A DNA stretch of 64,000 nt. Origin: Bradyrhizobium tropiciagri (lineage in GTDB: Bacteria > Pseudomonadota > Alphaproteobacteria > Rhizobiales > Xanthobacteraceae). Under the pieces are notes generated by a model. The model ran no database searches and was not told the origin of the DNA. It saw only the letters and a list, made by a program, of their open reading frames with translations. Below, in pieces: positions 43,423 through 52,919 of the stretch. Made by a program: the position numbers and the translations under genes. The stretch spans positions 186,001 to 250,000 of the forward strand of contig NZ_JAFCKH010000008.1 in assembly GCF_018130505.1 (NCBI RefSeq), given 5' to 3'. How positions within the stretch are numbered: the stretch's first letter is position 1; each line of letters opens with the position of its first letter.

Positions 43423-44861
43423 TGCCGTTCTCCCGCTGCCATCGCACCGTTGCCTGCGTCCGGCGGCGGCGCCGCACCCGCGGCAAAGCCCTTGATCGCT
43501 GCCTTCAGATTGCTCTCGGCATCGATCAGGAAGGTCGCCGCGGTGACGACCGGATCGCCTTGCGCAATGCCGTCCCGGATCTCGACATACCCCCCGCCGC
43601 GCCGCCCGAGCTTCACTTCGCGCGGCTCGAACCGTCCCTTGCCGCGGTCGAGCAGCACGGTCTGGCGGCTGCCGGTGTCGAGCACGGAGTTCTCCGCCAC
43701 CGACAGTACCGGGGCGTCGCTGCCGGTGTCGATCTCGGCATCGACGTACATGTCCGGCAGCAGCGCGAGGTCGGCATTCGAAAGCTCGATCCGCACCCGC
43801 GCGGTGCGCGTCTCCTTGTTGACCTGCGGATAGATCACGCTGATCCGTCCCTCGAACCGCCGGCCGGGATAGCTGCGCGTGCGCACCGTGACCTGTTGCC
43901 CGACGACGATGCTGCCGAGATCGCGCTCGGCGACATCGGCCAGCGCCCACACCACCGAAACGTCGGCGACGCGGAACAGCACATCGCCCGGCTGGGCACG
44001 CATGCCCTCGATCGCGGCACGTTGCAGCACGATGCCGTCGCGCGGCGACGACCAGGGAATCGTGATCGGAACGGTCTTGCTCTTCTCCATCTCAGCGATC
44101 ACGGCCGCCGGGACGTCGAGATTGAGCAGCCGCTGCCGCGAGCCGCGCCCGTAGGGCTCGATCCCCGCCGTTGCCTTCGAAGTCATGGTCGCAACATATT
44201 CGGCAGCAGCCGACGACACCGCCGGGCTGTAGATCTCCATCAGCGGCTGGCCACGCGTAACGCGGCTGCCGGTGGTGACATCGGCGACTTTCTGGACGTA
44301 ACTTTCGGCCCGCATCGCGATCACCGAGACGCGCCGCTCGTCGAGCTGGATGGTGCCGGGCGCGCGGACCAGCGTTTTGATCCGGCGCATCTCGGCGGCT
44401 TCCGACGTGACGCCGGTGCGCTGGATCCGGCCCGGCGACAACGTGACGGCGCCGTCGTCGCTGTCCTCACCGTCATAGACCGGGATGTAGTCCATCCCCA
44501 TGGAGTCCTTCTTCGGCACCGGCGAGGTGTCGGCGAGCCCCATCGGGTTGCGATAATATTTGACCTTGCGCTCGTCCTTCGCGGCGGACGCGGTCACGCC
44601 CGCGGACGCGCCGGTGCCGGCATCGTCGTCCGCACGCACCGGCAGATAATCGCGGCCATCAGGCGTCTTTGCCGGCGTCGCCGAGTACAGCGGCTTGCCG
44701 TCCGGATCGCGGTAATAGATCGGCGCATCGCCCTCCGCGGCATGCGCGGCGGAGACGATGGCAGCGGTCATCGGCCGCGGCGGCAGGCCGCGCGCGGTCC
44801 ATGCAACGCCGGCCGCGACGGCAATCGCCGCGGTAGCGCCGGCCCATGCAAGGCGGCTCAT
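43419..44861 (-). CDS. cusB: Periplasmic adaptor CusB-type with metal-binding domains
   Basis: 480 aa. N-terminal membrane anchor (about 8-26). Two heavy-metal-binding-domain-like segments follow (YYRDPDGKPLYSATPAKTPDG at about 50-70 and KYYRNPMGLADTSPVPKKDSMGMDYIPV at about 105-135). Then lipoyl/beta-barrel HlyD-type domains with VPITIPWSSPRDGIVLQ. It links CusA to an outer-membrane channel and can receive metal. Overlaps both neighbours by 4 bp. Confidence 0.93.
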   Translation of the reverse strand: MSRLAWAGATAAIAVAAGVAWTARGLPPRPMTAAIVSAAHAAEGDAPIYYRDPDGKPLYSATPAKTPDGRDYLPVRADDDAGTGASAGVTASAAKDERKVKYYRNPMGLADTSPVPKKDSMGMDYIPVYDGEDSDDGAVTLSPGRIQRTGVTSEAAEMRRIKTLVRAPGTIQLDERRVSVIAMRAESYVQKVADVTTGSRVTRGQPLMEIYSPAVSSAAAEYVATMTSKATAGIEPYGRGSRQRLLNLDVPAAVIAEMEKSKTVPITIPWSSPRDGIVLQRAAIEGMRAQPGDVLFRVADVSVVWALADVAERDLGSIVVGQQVTVRTRSYPGRRFEGRISVIYPQVNKETRTARVRIELSNADLALLPDMYVDAEIDTGSDAPVLSVAENSVLDTGSRQTVLLDRGKGRFEPREVKLGRRGGGYVEIRDGIAQGDPVVTAATFLIDAESNLKAAIKGFAAGAAPPPDAGNGAMAAGERQ

Positions 44862-45259
44862 TTGTCGGCCGTGACGACGAGCTTGTTCTCGACCGAGCCG
44901 GTCTCGCCCTGCACCTTGGCGCTGAGCGACAGCTGCCAGCGTCCCTCCATGCCGAAGGTCGCCTTGAACCGGTAGGTGCCGGGCTCGGTCGGCGGCATCG
45001 GCGTCACCTTGGTGGCCATCTCCTGCATGCCGTCGGGCGCCATGTCGAGGCGCGTCGCGAAGACGACCGCGTCGGGCACGGATTTGCCTGTGGTCTTGTC
45101 GACCAATCGCACCGTGACGATGCGATCGGCCCCGGCCTTCACGGTCGGCTGCACGAGCTGGAATTCATAGTTCTTGATCTCGGCGTGGGCGGGTGCGCCC
45201 GCGAGGGCAGCGCCGATCAGCGCGGCGGCAGCGGCGCGCGCGAAGTGAAGAGTCTTCAT
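44858..45259 (-). CDS. Exported YtkA/FixH-like protein
   Basis: 133 aa from MKTLHFARAAAAALIGAALAG, a signal peptide. The mature part is a beta-sandwich of the YtkA/FixH type (YEFQLVQPTVKAGADRIVTVRLVDKTTG, PPTEPGTYRFKATFGMEGRWQLSLSAK). Proteins of this kind accompany copper handling and RND efflux genes. Four-base overlap with cusB places it in the operon; a periplasmic metal-chaperone role is inferred. Confidence 0.82.
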   Translation of the reverse strand: MKTLHFARAAAAALIGAALAGAPAHAEIKNYEFQLVQPTVKAGADRIVTVRLVDKTTGKSVPDAVVFATRLDMAPDGMQEMATKVTPMPPTEPGTYRFKATFGMEGRWQLSLSAKVQGETGSVENKLVVTADK

Positions 45260-45359
45260 GGTTGTTTTTCCTCGATACGTCTGATGCGCCGCGTATGCGG
45301 CATGCGGCCACACGCGCGCCATCGGGCGCACGCGTCAGCAATCAGGCGCTAAGCGCCCG

Positions 45360-45785
45360 TCAGACGTTGCTTCGAGGTGGGTGGTCGGGCGGTTTGGCGC
45401 CGAGCCCGTCGAGCAGGCGATCGTCATGCGCCGCGAACCGGTTTTGCAGGGGATCGCGCGCGATCAGCGACGCAGCCCCGGCCGGCACCGGCAGCGAAAC
45501 GCTGAGCATGCACAGCGCAAGGAACGGGCAGTCGTCGCAGCCCTTGCTCTTGGTCGTGTCCGGACAGCACGGCATGTCGGCCATCGCCTGGTCCGGCATG
45601 GTCACGTCCTCGGACATGACGTGATCGGACATGCCCGGCATCGCCTGATGGCCAGCCATCGCCGGCATCGTACCTGCCGACGCATCCGGCAGCATCCTGG
45701 CAAACGCCGGCGCCACGGGCGCGAGCAACAGCCCGGCCGCGACGAGCAGCAATATCCAGAGATTGACGAACCGCCTCACATGCAT
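45360..45785 (-). CDS. Membrane-anchored Met/Cys-rich protein, metal-efflux operon
   Basis: 141 aa from MHVRRFVNLWILLLVAAGLLLAP, one span or signal anchor. A Met/His-rich segment (GTMPAMAGHQAMPGMSDHVMSEDVTMPDQAMADM) precedes a Cys cluster (MPCCPDTTKSKGCDDCPFLALC) and a Pro-rich end. The composition suits Cu(I)/Ag(I) binding. It is the first gene of the leftward operon; no regulator gene lies beside it. Confidence 0.75.
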   Translation of the reverse strand: MHVRRFVNLWILLLVAAGLLLAPVAPAFARMLPDASAGTMPAMAGHQAMPGMSDHVMSEDVTMPDQAMADMPCCPDTTKSKGCDDCPFLALCMLSVSLPVPAGAASLIARDPLQNRFAAHDDRLLDGLGAKPPDHPPRSNV

Positions 45786-46137
45786 GTGTGGTTTGTCGCA
45801 TGGATCGGCGCACGCTGCAAATCCGCCCAGCTTCACGATCACGCCAGCCGGCCTCGGACGGCACGGCGCCTTTGCCCCGCCGCTGCATGCGAGCAAGCGA
45901 AGCTGCATCCCTACCTCAACTGTCATCGCCCGGTTCAACCGGGCGATCCAGTACGCCGAGGCCTTTCGGCTCAACAATGACTGCCTCTGGAATACTGGAT
46001 CACCCGGTCAAGCCAGGTGATGACACCGCGTTGTTTGGCTGGCGATCGCGCAACGAATTCGCTGTCGTCGGTGCGAAAGCAGGGACGACGACATTGGTGG
46101 GTGCGGCTCCTTCCACTCCATTCCGCTTGGCGCCCCT
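45786..46137. other. Intergenic region dominated by a dispersed repeat
   Basis: About 350 bp between the S10 peptidase stop and the Met-rich gene start. It holds the composite repeat (45922-46100) plus promoter-like sequence nearer 45800. No credible gene. Confidence 0.6.
45922..46100 (+). repeat. Composite dispersed repeat, copy 1
   Basis: Begins GTCATCGCCCGGTT, passes a GGGCGATCCAGTACGCCG arm and an AATACTGGATCACCCGGTC arm, and ends near GCAGGGACGACGAC. The reverse complement of 54445-54611 matches it over most of its length, so the two are inverted copies 8.5 kb apart. Confidence 0.8.
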
Positions 46138-47709
46138 TCACTCCATCAGGGCCTCGACCTCTTTCCGGAACGCTTCGCGCGAGCCGTCGCGGGAGTAGAA
46201 CATGTGGCCGCCGGGATAGACCACGAGCTTGCTGCGGTCCCTGCCCGCAAATGCCGGCAGCTGGTCGAGGATGATCTGCGAGGCGAGATAGGGCGTGGCG
46301 AGGTCGAACAGGCCGTGGCCGATCAGGAGCTTCAGTTTGGGATCGAGCGCCAGCATCTGGCGAAGCTGCGTCACCGACTCTGCCGGATTGACGCCGTGGC
46401 CGAAATCCCAACCCCGGTTCACGCTGTCGCTGAGCAGCTGATAGGAGCCGTCCGGCCGCCAGTTCAGCTTGCGCGTGGTGAGGTCGACGGCGGCGCTGGT
46501 CAGCGGCGCCATCAGGGGATCGCCGGAAGGATCGTTGAAGTGGAAGTAGCTCGAATCCGGATAGGGATCGAAGCCTTCGACGGAGGCGTCGTAGCGGCCC
46601 GTCACCTTGCCGTTCTTGCGGTCGAACTCGCGGCGGAATTCGCCGACCTCGAACCGGCCGGCGAGCCGGCGGCTCACCGCGGGTTCGATGCCGGTCAGAC
46701 TCGCGACCTTGTCGGCGAGGCGTGTAGTGGCCTCGGTGTCGGCGAGCCCCTTGACGAGGTCGAGCAGGAAATCGCCGCGCGCGTAGCGCTCGACATCGGC
46801 GAGATCCTCGCGCGTCACCGGACCCTTCGCCTGGCGCGCCACCGCCGTCATGGTCGGAAGGCGCGTGACATATTGCAGGATGCTGGAGCCGGCATAGTCG
46901 CGGAAGTCGAGCACTGGCGAGATCAGCACCAGGCCGCGCACGCCGACGCCCTGCTGCATCTGCAGATTGCGCACCACCTTGGGCCCGCGAATGCCGCCAT
47001 AGCTTTCGCCGGCGACGTATTTCGGCGAGGTCAGCCGGTCGTTTTTCTCCAGCCAGCGGCGGATCACCAGCGCGACCGCATTGACATCGCCGTCGACGGT
47101 GAAGAAGCGTTTGCGCGCATCCTCGGACGTGGTGACGAAGCGGCTGTAGCCGGTGCCGACCGGATCGATGAACACGAGGTCGGTGAAGTCGAGCCAGGTG
47201 TCGGCGTTCGGCGAGAGGTCAGGCGCCGCCGACGACACCGCGCCGTCGCCCTGGAACGACAGCCGCCACGGCCCGACACTGCCGAATTGCAGCCAGGCCG
47301 ACGACGAGCCCGGGCCGCCGTTGAACAGGAAGGTCACCGGCCGGTTCGCCTTCTCCGCGCCGTCGAGCTGATAGGCGGTGGTAGCGATATCGGCGAGCGG
47401 CTCGCCCTTGTCGTCGAACACGCGGATCGAGCCCGCGGTCGCGGTGAAGGCGAGCGTGCGGCCCGGCAGCGCGACTGACTGCTTTGTCGTCGAGTCCGGC
47501 GGCAAACGGTGCTGATCGGCGGCGGGCGCCGGGGTGGCGCTGGCCGCGGGGCTGCCCTCGCCGCGCCCGGCCCGGCCCTTCTGCCCCGCCGGGGACTGCG
47601 CGGTCGGCGAGGGTTGCGGCTGCGGGGCCTCGTCGTCGGCGCACGCCGCGGTTGCCAGACACGCCACGAGCAACGCCGCTGCGAGCCGTGTCGCAAAACT
47701 GTTAGCCAT
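46138..47709 (-). CDS. S10 family serine carboxypeptidase-like peptidase
   Basis: 523 aa from the ATG behind CAGGGAG (a GTG 9 bp upstream is possible). Signal peptide (about 1-24), Pro-rich linker, then the alpha/beta core: NGGPGSSSAWLQFGSVGPW (oxyanion), nucleophile Ser in VAGESYGGIRGPK, Asp in GHGLFDLATPY and His in YPGGHMFYSRDGS. The full triad is present. Exported; acts on peptides, exact substrate unknown. Confidence 0.9.
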   Translation of the reverse strand: MANSFATRLAAALLVACLATAACADDEAPQPQPSPTAQSPAGQKGRAGRGEGSPAASATPAPAADQHRLPPDSTTKQSVALPGRTLAFTATAGSIRVFDDKGEPLADIATTAYQLDGAEKANRPVTFLFNGGPGSSSAWLQFGSVGPWRLSFQGDGAVSSAAPDLSPNADTWLDFTDLVFIDPVGTGYSRFVTTSEDARKRFFTVDGDVNAVALVIRRWLEKNDRLTSPKYVAGESYGGIRGPKVVRNLQMQQGVGVRGLVLISPVLDFRDYAGSSILQYVTRLPTMTAVARQAKGPVTREDLADVERYARGDFLLDLVKGLADTEATTRLADKVASLTGIEPAVSRRLAGRFEVGEFRREFDRKNGKVTGRYDASVEGFDPYPDSSYFHFNDPSGDPLMAPLTSAAVDLTTRKLNWRPDGSYQLLSDSVNRGWDFGHGVNPAESVTQLRQMLALDPKLKLLIGHGLFDLATPYLASQIILDQLPAFAGRDRSKLVVYPGGHMFYSRDGSREAFRKEVEALME

Positions 47710-47895
47710 GTCGTTCACTCCCTGTGCCCGCGTTTACGCATTCTGGCGGCGAAGCGGGATATTCTGGCGGCGACTGCGAGGCTTGAGACGAGGCCTGTAC
47801 GAAGCTTGGCCCCGGCAGCCGGGACCATCTCGACAAGGCCGCCGGGGATGTATAGACGAGCGCGGCGTGTTCCGTGCCAAACGAGTTCGTGAGCA

Positions 47896-48675
47896 ATGGC
47901 CAGCTCCAAGCGGTATGACAAGATCGCCTTCGTTGCCAGCCCGAGTGCGGAAGCGCAGTCCGCGCTCGAGCAGCTCACAGCGATGTATGGCAACAACCAA
48001 TCCGACGATGCCGATGTCGTGGTCGCGCTCGGCGGCGACGGCTTGATGCTACAGACGCTGCACGCCCATATGCGGACGGGCAAGCCGATCTACGGCATGC
48101 ATCGCGGCACCGTCGGCTTCCTGATGAACGAATATTCGACGCACGACCTGCGCACGCGGCTCGCTGCCGCGCGGGAGTCGCTGATCAATCCACTGCTGAT
48201 GCGCGCCACCGACAGCAACGGCGCCGTGCACCTGCACCACGCCATCAATGAAGTCGCGCTGTTCCGCCAGACCTATCAGGTGGCGAAGCTGCGCATCCTG
48301 ATCGACGAGCAGGAGCGGATGGCCGAGCTGATGGCCGACGGCATCCTGGTGGCGACGCCGGCCGGTTCGACCGCCTACAACCTCTCCGCCCAGGGCCCGA
48401 TCCTGCCGATCAACGCGCAGCTGTTGGCGCTGACCCCGATCAGCGCGTTCCGGCCGCGGCGCTGGCGCGGCGCGCTGCTGCCGAACTCCGCCTTCGTGGT
48501 GATCGAGGTGATCGAGGGCGAGAAACGCCCGGTCGCCGCGGTCGCCGACCATGACGAGGTGCGCGACGTCCGCCGCGTCGAGGTGCTCTCCGACAAGACC
48601 ATCGCGATGCGGATGCTGTTCGATCCCGGCCACTCGCTGGAGGAGCGCATCCTGCGCGAGCAGTTCGGGCACTAG
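47896..48675 (+). CDS. nadK: NAD kinase
   Basis: 259 aa. GGDG motif at residues 46-49 in [16 protein letters not shown], and the NE/D-x-x-A region NEVALFRQT, later [19 protein letters not shown]. Phosphorylates NAD to NADP in the cytoplasm. Diverges from the S10 peptidase gene across a 186-bp gap. Confidence 0.95.
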   Translation: MASSKRYDKIAFVASPSAEAQSALEQLTAMYGNNQSDDADVVVALGGDGLMLQTLHAHMRTGKPIYGMHRGTVGFLMNEYSTHDLRTRLAAARESLINPLLMRATDSNGAVHLHHAINEVALFRQTYQVAKLRILIDEQERMAELMADGILVATPAGSTAYNLSAQGPILPINAQLLALTPISAFRPRRWRGALLPNSAFVVIEVIEGEKRPVAAVADHDEVRDVRRVEVLSDKTIAMRMLFDPGHSLEERILREQFGH

Positions 48676-48840
48676 GCACGATCCGGAAAAAGTTCGAAGC
48701 GGTGTTCCGAAACGATCATGTCCAATGAACCGGGGCGCTGATGCGCGCCCTGCCCGGCAACCAATCATTAACCGCCGGCGGGATATGGTTAATATCGGGT
48801 AATACCGCATTGGCCCGGTATGCCCGATCAGGGCCGGACC

Positions 48841-49392
48841 ATGTATCGCATTGATTTCAACAAGCTGCGATTTCTGATTTGCGACGACAATCCGCATATG
48901 CGCCGCATCCTGCGGACGCTGCTGCATTCATTCGGCGCGCGCGAGGTCTATGAAGCCGAGGACGGCGCCACCGCGCTCGAGATGTACACCCATTACGTGC
49001 CCGACATCGTCATCACCGACTGGTCGATGCCGATCTTCGACGGGCTCGAGCTGGCGCAGATGATCCGGCAGCCGGAATCCAAGGGCAATCCCTACGCGCC
49101 GATCATAATGCTGACCGGACACTCCGAGAAACGCCGCGTCACGGTCGCTCGCGACGCCGGCGTCACCGAATTCCTGGCGAAGCCGATCTCGGCCAAGGGC
49201 CTCTACCAGCGCATCCTCAACGTGGTCGCCAATCCGCGACCGTTCATCAAGACCAAGACCTATTTCGGCCCCGACCGCCGCCGCAACACCACCAACACCT
49301 ATATCGGCCCCGAGCGCCGCGGCAGCGGCGAGGTCGAGGTGATGCAGCAGCCGTCGCTGCTCGAGAAGGCGCGGCTAGGCCCCGGAGGATAA
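48841..49392 (+). CDS. CheY-like single-domain response regulator with C-terminal tail
   Basis: 183 aa from MYRIDFNKLRFLICDDN. Receiver with acidic pair (Asp15, Asp16), phospho-acceptor Asp60 in IVITDWSMP, Thr in IIMLTGHS and Lys in FLAKPIS. After the domain comes a tail with two (F/I)GP(D/E)RR boxes (YFGPDRRR, YIGPERRG), a frequent alphaproteobacterial feature. An upstream in-frame ATG at 48820 is possible. The HPt gene follows by 4 bp, so both likely act in one phosphorelay. Confidence 0.92.
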   Translation: MYRIDFNKLRFLICDDNPHMRRILRTLLHSFGAREVYEAEDGATALEMYTHYVPDIVITDWSMPIFDGLELAQMIRQPESKGNPYAPIIMLTGHSEKRRVTVARDAGVTEFLAKPISAKGLYQRILNVVANPRPFIKTKTYFGPDRRRNTTNTYIGPERRGSGEVEVMQQPSLLEKARLGPGG

Positions 49393-49396
49393 GATC

Positions 49397-49975
49397 ATGG
49401 CGAAGGACAAGCCCGGGACGATCGAGGTCAAGAGCTTCGGCACGCATCACGTGATCACGCAGCCGAACCCGCTGCGCAAGGTGCTGCTGCGGGTGCCGGA
49501 AAGCGATCTCGACGATCCGGTCGGTCGCGCCGAAAAGGCGCTCGCCGGGCTGTCGGGCGAGTTCAAGGAATGGATGACGATCGAGGCCGACCGCCTCTCT
49601 GCGGCGCATGCCGCGGCGCTCCGCGACGGCTTCAACGAGCAGACCCGCGAAGAACTGTTCCGTGCCGCGCACGACATCAAGGGCGATGCCGCGACCTTCG
49701 GCTATCCTTCGGCCGCCGCGGCGGCGGAGAGCCTGTGCCGGATCATCGAGCACGCGCCGGATCTCGACGCGGTACCGCCGCAGCTGATCGCGCACCACAT
49801 CAACGCCGTGCAGGCCATCGTGCGCGAACGCACCCGGCTCGACACCACCGTCGTCGCCGGGGTGCTGAGCAAGCAGTTGCGCGGCATCGCCGACGAGTTC
49901 CTGACCCACGCCAACCGCGACCGGCCCGAGCATCTCGAGGCGATCCTGGCGCCGAGCATCGTGCCGAACGAATAG
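49397..49975 (+). CDS. HPt-domain phosphotransfer protein
   Basis: 192 aa. The phospho-His is His92 in FRAAHDIKGDAATFGYPSAA, the HPt signature, in a helical bundle. No catalytic kinase domain. It is co-directional and adjacent to the CheY-like regulator, so phosphoryl transfer between them is likely. Confidence 0.9.
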   Translation: MAKDKPGTIEVKSFGTHHVITQPNPLRKVLLRVPESDLDDPVGRAEKALAGLSGEFKEWMTIEADRLSAAHAAALRDGFNEQTREELFRAAHDIKGDAATFGYPSAAAAAESLCRIIEHAPDLDAVPPQLIAHHINAVQAIVRERTRLDTTVVAGVLSKQLRGIADEFLTHANRDRPEHLEAILAPSIVPNE

Positions 49976-50032
49976 TCGCGCGCGGTCGCGCCGCCGCGAT
50001 TGCGGCGGCGGCTTGATCCTTATCTATCAGGC

Positions 50033-51211
50033 CTAGGCCGCGATCAGGTCGTCGTAGGGCAGCGGCGCGATCGCATCTTCCGCCGCGATCTCGTCGCAGA
50101 ACATGCGGGCGTCTTCGCGCGCCGACTCGGTCGCGAACCGCCGCAGCAGGATCAGCAGCGGCTCGGCGGCCGAATGGTCGGTTTCGCAATGGGTCAGCAC
50201 CCGCTCGACCATCCGCCGATGCAGCCGCGCCGCGCCGTCGCCGGTATCGACGAAGCCAATCTCGTGGCTGGCCTCGAGCGCGACGCGGAACGCGGCGTAG
50301 GTGGATTCCGGCAGGCCCGCCTTGCGCAGCAGCGCTTGCAGCCCGCTGCCGCCGCGATCGTTGAGCAGCGCCGAGACGCGCCCGTAAGGCAGCCCGGACA
50401 GTTCGGCGAGCGCCGCGCCGAACAGGTCGAGATTGCCCGACAGCAGCGCGCGCAGGATCAGGCCCGCGGTGAGCTGGCCGGTGGCGCGCAGATGGGTGAT
50501 CAGGTTCTGCATGTCGTCGCCGAAGGCGCGCGCGGCGATGTTCACCGTAGAGCGCTCCCGCGCCTCGCCGGCGATCCGTTCGGCGCGGTCGGCGCCGAGC
50601 CAGTTCCGCGCCACCACGAACTGCGCCAGCGTGTCGGATAGTTTTGCGACCAGCGCCATCCGCGTCGCCGACGGCAGGTCCTCGAGCTCCAGCATCGACT
50701 CTCTGATGGCGGCGAGATGGCCGTGGCGCTCGACGATGCGGTCCCATGAGAACGGCGCGAGCTCCGCATACGGGTTCTCGATCAGCTCCAGCGCCGCCGC
50801 CGCCGAGCCGACCTCGGCAATTGCGGCAGACACGGATGGCGGCAGGTCGATGCGGCGCGCGATCGCGCATTGCATCTCGTCCGAGCCGGTCGCGACGATG
50901 TCGACGAGATCGGCATCGAGCAAGAGCGGGGAATGTTCCAGCACCGGCAGCGCGATCGCCACCTGGTCGGCCGATAGCGCCCGCACGATGGCGGCCGGCG
51001 CATCGGCGCTGCGGGCGAACACCTCGGCCATCGCCTGCCGTACCAGCGGCGACGGATCATCGAGCAGCATCAGCAGCGCGCCTTCGGCTGCGATACGGTC
51101 GTCCTCGCTGAGGTCTGAAATGAGCCAGGCTCGCGCCAGGGCTCGCGTCGCCTCTGCCCGCTCGCCTGCGGGAGCGGTCCTAATCCAACTAATGAACTGC
51201 CGAACGATCAT
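50033..51211 (-). CDS. DUF2336 domain protein
   Basis: 392 aa, all-helical with HEAT-like repeats (DDRIAAEGALLMLLDDPSPLVRQAMAEVFARSADA, then SDEMQCAIARRIDLP). This matches alphaproteobacterial DUF2336 proteins. Often near motility or phosphorelay genes. Convergent with the HPt gene. Function unknown. Confidence 0.88.
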   Translation of the reverse strand: MIVRQFISWIRTAPAGERAEATRALARAWLISDLSEDDRIAAEGALLMLLDDPSPLVRQAMAEVFARSADAPAAIVRALSADQVAIALPVLEHSPLLLDADLVDIVATGSDEMQCAIARRIDLPPSVSAAIAEVGSAAAALELIENPYAELAPFSWDRIVERHGHLAAIRESMLELEDLPSATRMALVAKLSDTLAQFVVARNWLGADRAERIAGEARERSTVNIAARAFGDDMQNLITHLRATGQLTAGLILRALLSGNLDLFGAALAELSGLPYGRVSALLNDRGGSGLQALLRKAGLPESTYAAFRVALEASHEIGFVDTGDGAARLHRRMVERVLTHCETDHSAAEPLLILLRRFATESAREDARMFCDEIAAEDAIAPLPYDDLIAA

Positions 51212-51354
51212 GGTCCTGCCGGCTTACGCAACGAGACGGCATCGGTATGCGACGCCACTACAAGGAAAAATAAACCATGACGCTTAACAAAGGGTTCACC
51301 ATAAACGTTTGGGATTATTGACGTTTCGTTAAGGCCTCAAGGCCGGGCCAAGCG

Positions 51355-52404
51355 CTAGCCGCTATAGGTGCCGTTCGGATCGCTGAACAGGTCGAGCCGG
51401 CCGGGGGCGCGGACCTTCGGCGTTGCGGACGCGGTCAGCGAGGACGAGCCGCCCCACAGCTCCTGCACCGCTGGAGAAATCGGCTGCGGGCGATCGCCGC
51501 CCTGGTACAGCGAGCGGAACATCGGTGCCTGCTGCGCCGCTGAGGCCGTTGCGGTGGTCGCGGCGACGGGCGTTGCCGTGCGGGCGTCGGGGAAAGTCGA
51601 GAGATAGGACGCGGTGTCCATCGTCAGCGCCTGCGTCGGCACCGCGCCGGCGACCGCATAGGGGCTCATGGTTTCGCCGCCGCCCGCCGCCGCGAAGGCG
51701 GTGCGCGTGTCCTGCGAATTGGCCGCAGCGACATAGCGTGTGGTCAGCACCGAATAGACCTGCGAGACGCTGCGCGCGTTGCCGGACTTGTCGTAGAAGA
51801 TCGACTGGTTCGCGGCAGCCGCCTTCGGAAACATCGCCGCCGCATTGGCGCTCGGCGAATCCTCGGCGCTCGAGATCAGCTTGCCGGCGCCGCCGACGCC
51901 CATGAAGTGCGCCATGTAGAGCTCGGCATCGGTCGGGCGGCGGCCGATCTTGCCGGTGAGCTTGAAGCTGTTGGATTGCGTCAACACCCCCGCCATCGCG
52001 GAGGCCGCGTCGGGATCGTCGCGCAGCTTCATGATCGCGTTGCGCGCGGAGGCGTCGCTGACCGAATAGCTGCCGTCGGAATTTTTAGAGATGGCGTCGG
52101 CATATTTGCCGTAGCCGAGCTGGCTACCGGCCTCCTTGACGGTGCCGAGCCAGGTCTGGTCGATGAACTGGAACAGCCCGTGCGCCGACGAGGTCGTGGC
52201 ACCTGCTCGCGGATTGAAATTGGATTCCATCTTCGCGGTGGTGAGCAGATATTCGAAGCTGGTGCCGGTCGTGGACGCCGCCTGCTTGATCGAGCTGGCG
52301 ACCTTCAGGCGCGAGGGATCGACACCTGCCGCAGCCGAGGCATTGAGTGTGTCGACCGCCATCTGGCCGGGTGCCCTTGTCCGGTAGCTTTCGGGCGCCG
52401 GCAA
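51355..52404 (-). CDS. Lytic transglycosylase-like protein
   Basis: 349 aa. A transglycosylase-type region (TSFEYLLTTAKMESNFNPRAGATTSSAHGLFQFIDQTWLGTVK, about residues 50-100) holds the catalytic Glu of the AKMESNFNP box and the GLFQF box. A long Ala/Thr-rich tail follows. No strong signal peptide, so export route unclear; Met at 52362 is an alternative start. Cleaves or remodels peptidoglycan; in this context perhaps for flagellar or envelope assembly. Confidence 0.85.
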   Translation of the reverse strand: MPAPESYRTRAPGQMAVDTLNASAAAGVDPSRLKVASSIKQAASTTGTSFEYLLTTAKMESNFNPRAGATTSSAHGLFQFIDQTWLGTVKEAGSQLGYGKYADAISKNSDGSYSVSDASARNAIMKLRDDPDAASAMAGVLTQSNSFKLTGKIGRRPTDAELYMAHFMGVGGAGKLISSAEDSPSANAAAMFPKAAAANQSIFYDKSGNARSVSQVYSVLTTRYVAAANSQDTRTAFAAAGGGETMSPYAVAGAVPTQALTMDTASYLSTFPDARTATPVAATTATASAAQQAPMFRSLYQGGDRPQPISPAVQELWGGSSSLTASATPKVRAPGRLDLFSDPNGTYSG

Positions 52405-52460
52405 TCGGCACCCACATTGGGTCAGACTGCCGCAATTATGGTTAATGGGGGCTTAATCAG

Positions 52461-52889
52461 CTATTTTCGGTAGACCTCGGCCGGATCGAACAGCCGGTCA
52501 GCGTCGACAAAGGACAGGCTGACGGCCCCGCCCTCGCCCGTCACCGCGCGGTAGAAGCAGGATCGCCGTCCGGTATGGCAGGCGGCACCGATCTGCTCGA
52601 CCTTGAGCCACACCGCGTCCTGGTCGCAGTCCATCCGGATCTCGAGCACGCGCTGGGTCTGGCCCGAGCTCTCGCCCTTGCGCCACAGCGCGCCGCGCGA
52701 GCGGCTGAAATACCAGCCCTCGCCGGTCGCGATCGTCTTGCGCAGCGCCTCGTCGTTCATGTGCGCGACCATCAGCACGTCGCCGGTCGCCGCATCGGTC
52801 GCGACGCAGGTGACGAGACCGGCCGCGTCGAATTTGGGCTGGAACGCCAGCCCTTCCTCGCGGTCGTGATCGTGGGTCGATGCGGACAC
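52461..52889 (-). CDS. hisI: Phosphoribosyl-AMP cyclohydrolase
   Basis: 142 aa. Typical HisI body with [36 protein letters not shown] and the metal/Cys region [30 protein letters not shown]. Third step of histidine synthesis. folE follows on the same strand with a 30-bp gap upstream. Confidence 0.95.
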   Translation of the reverse strand: MSASTHDHDREEGLAFQPKFDAAGLVTCVATDAATGDVLMVAHMNDEALRKTIATGEGWYFSRSRGALWRKGESSGQTQRVLEIRMDCDQDAVWLKVEQIGAACHTGRRSCFYRAVTGEGGAVSLSFVDADRLFDPAEVYRK

Positions 52890-52919
52890 GGAAAACCTCG
52901 CTTGAAGAAAACCGCGAGG

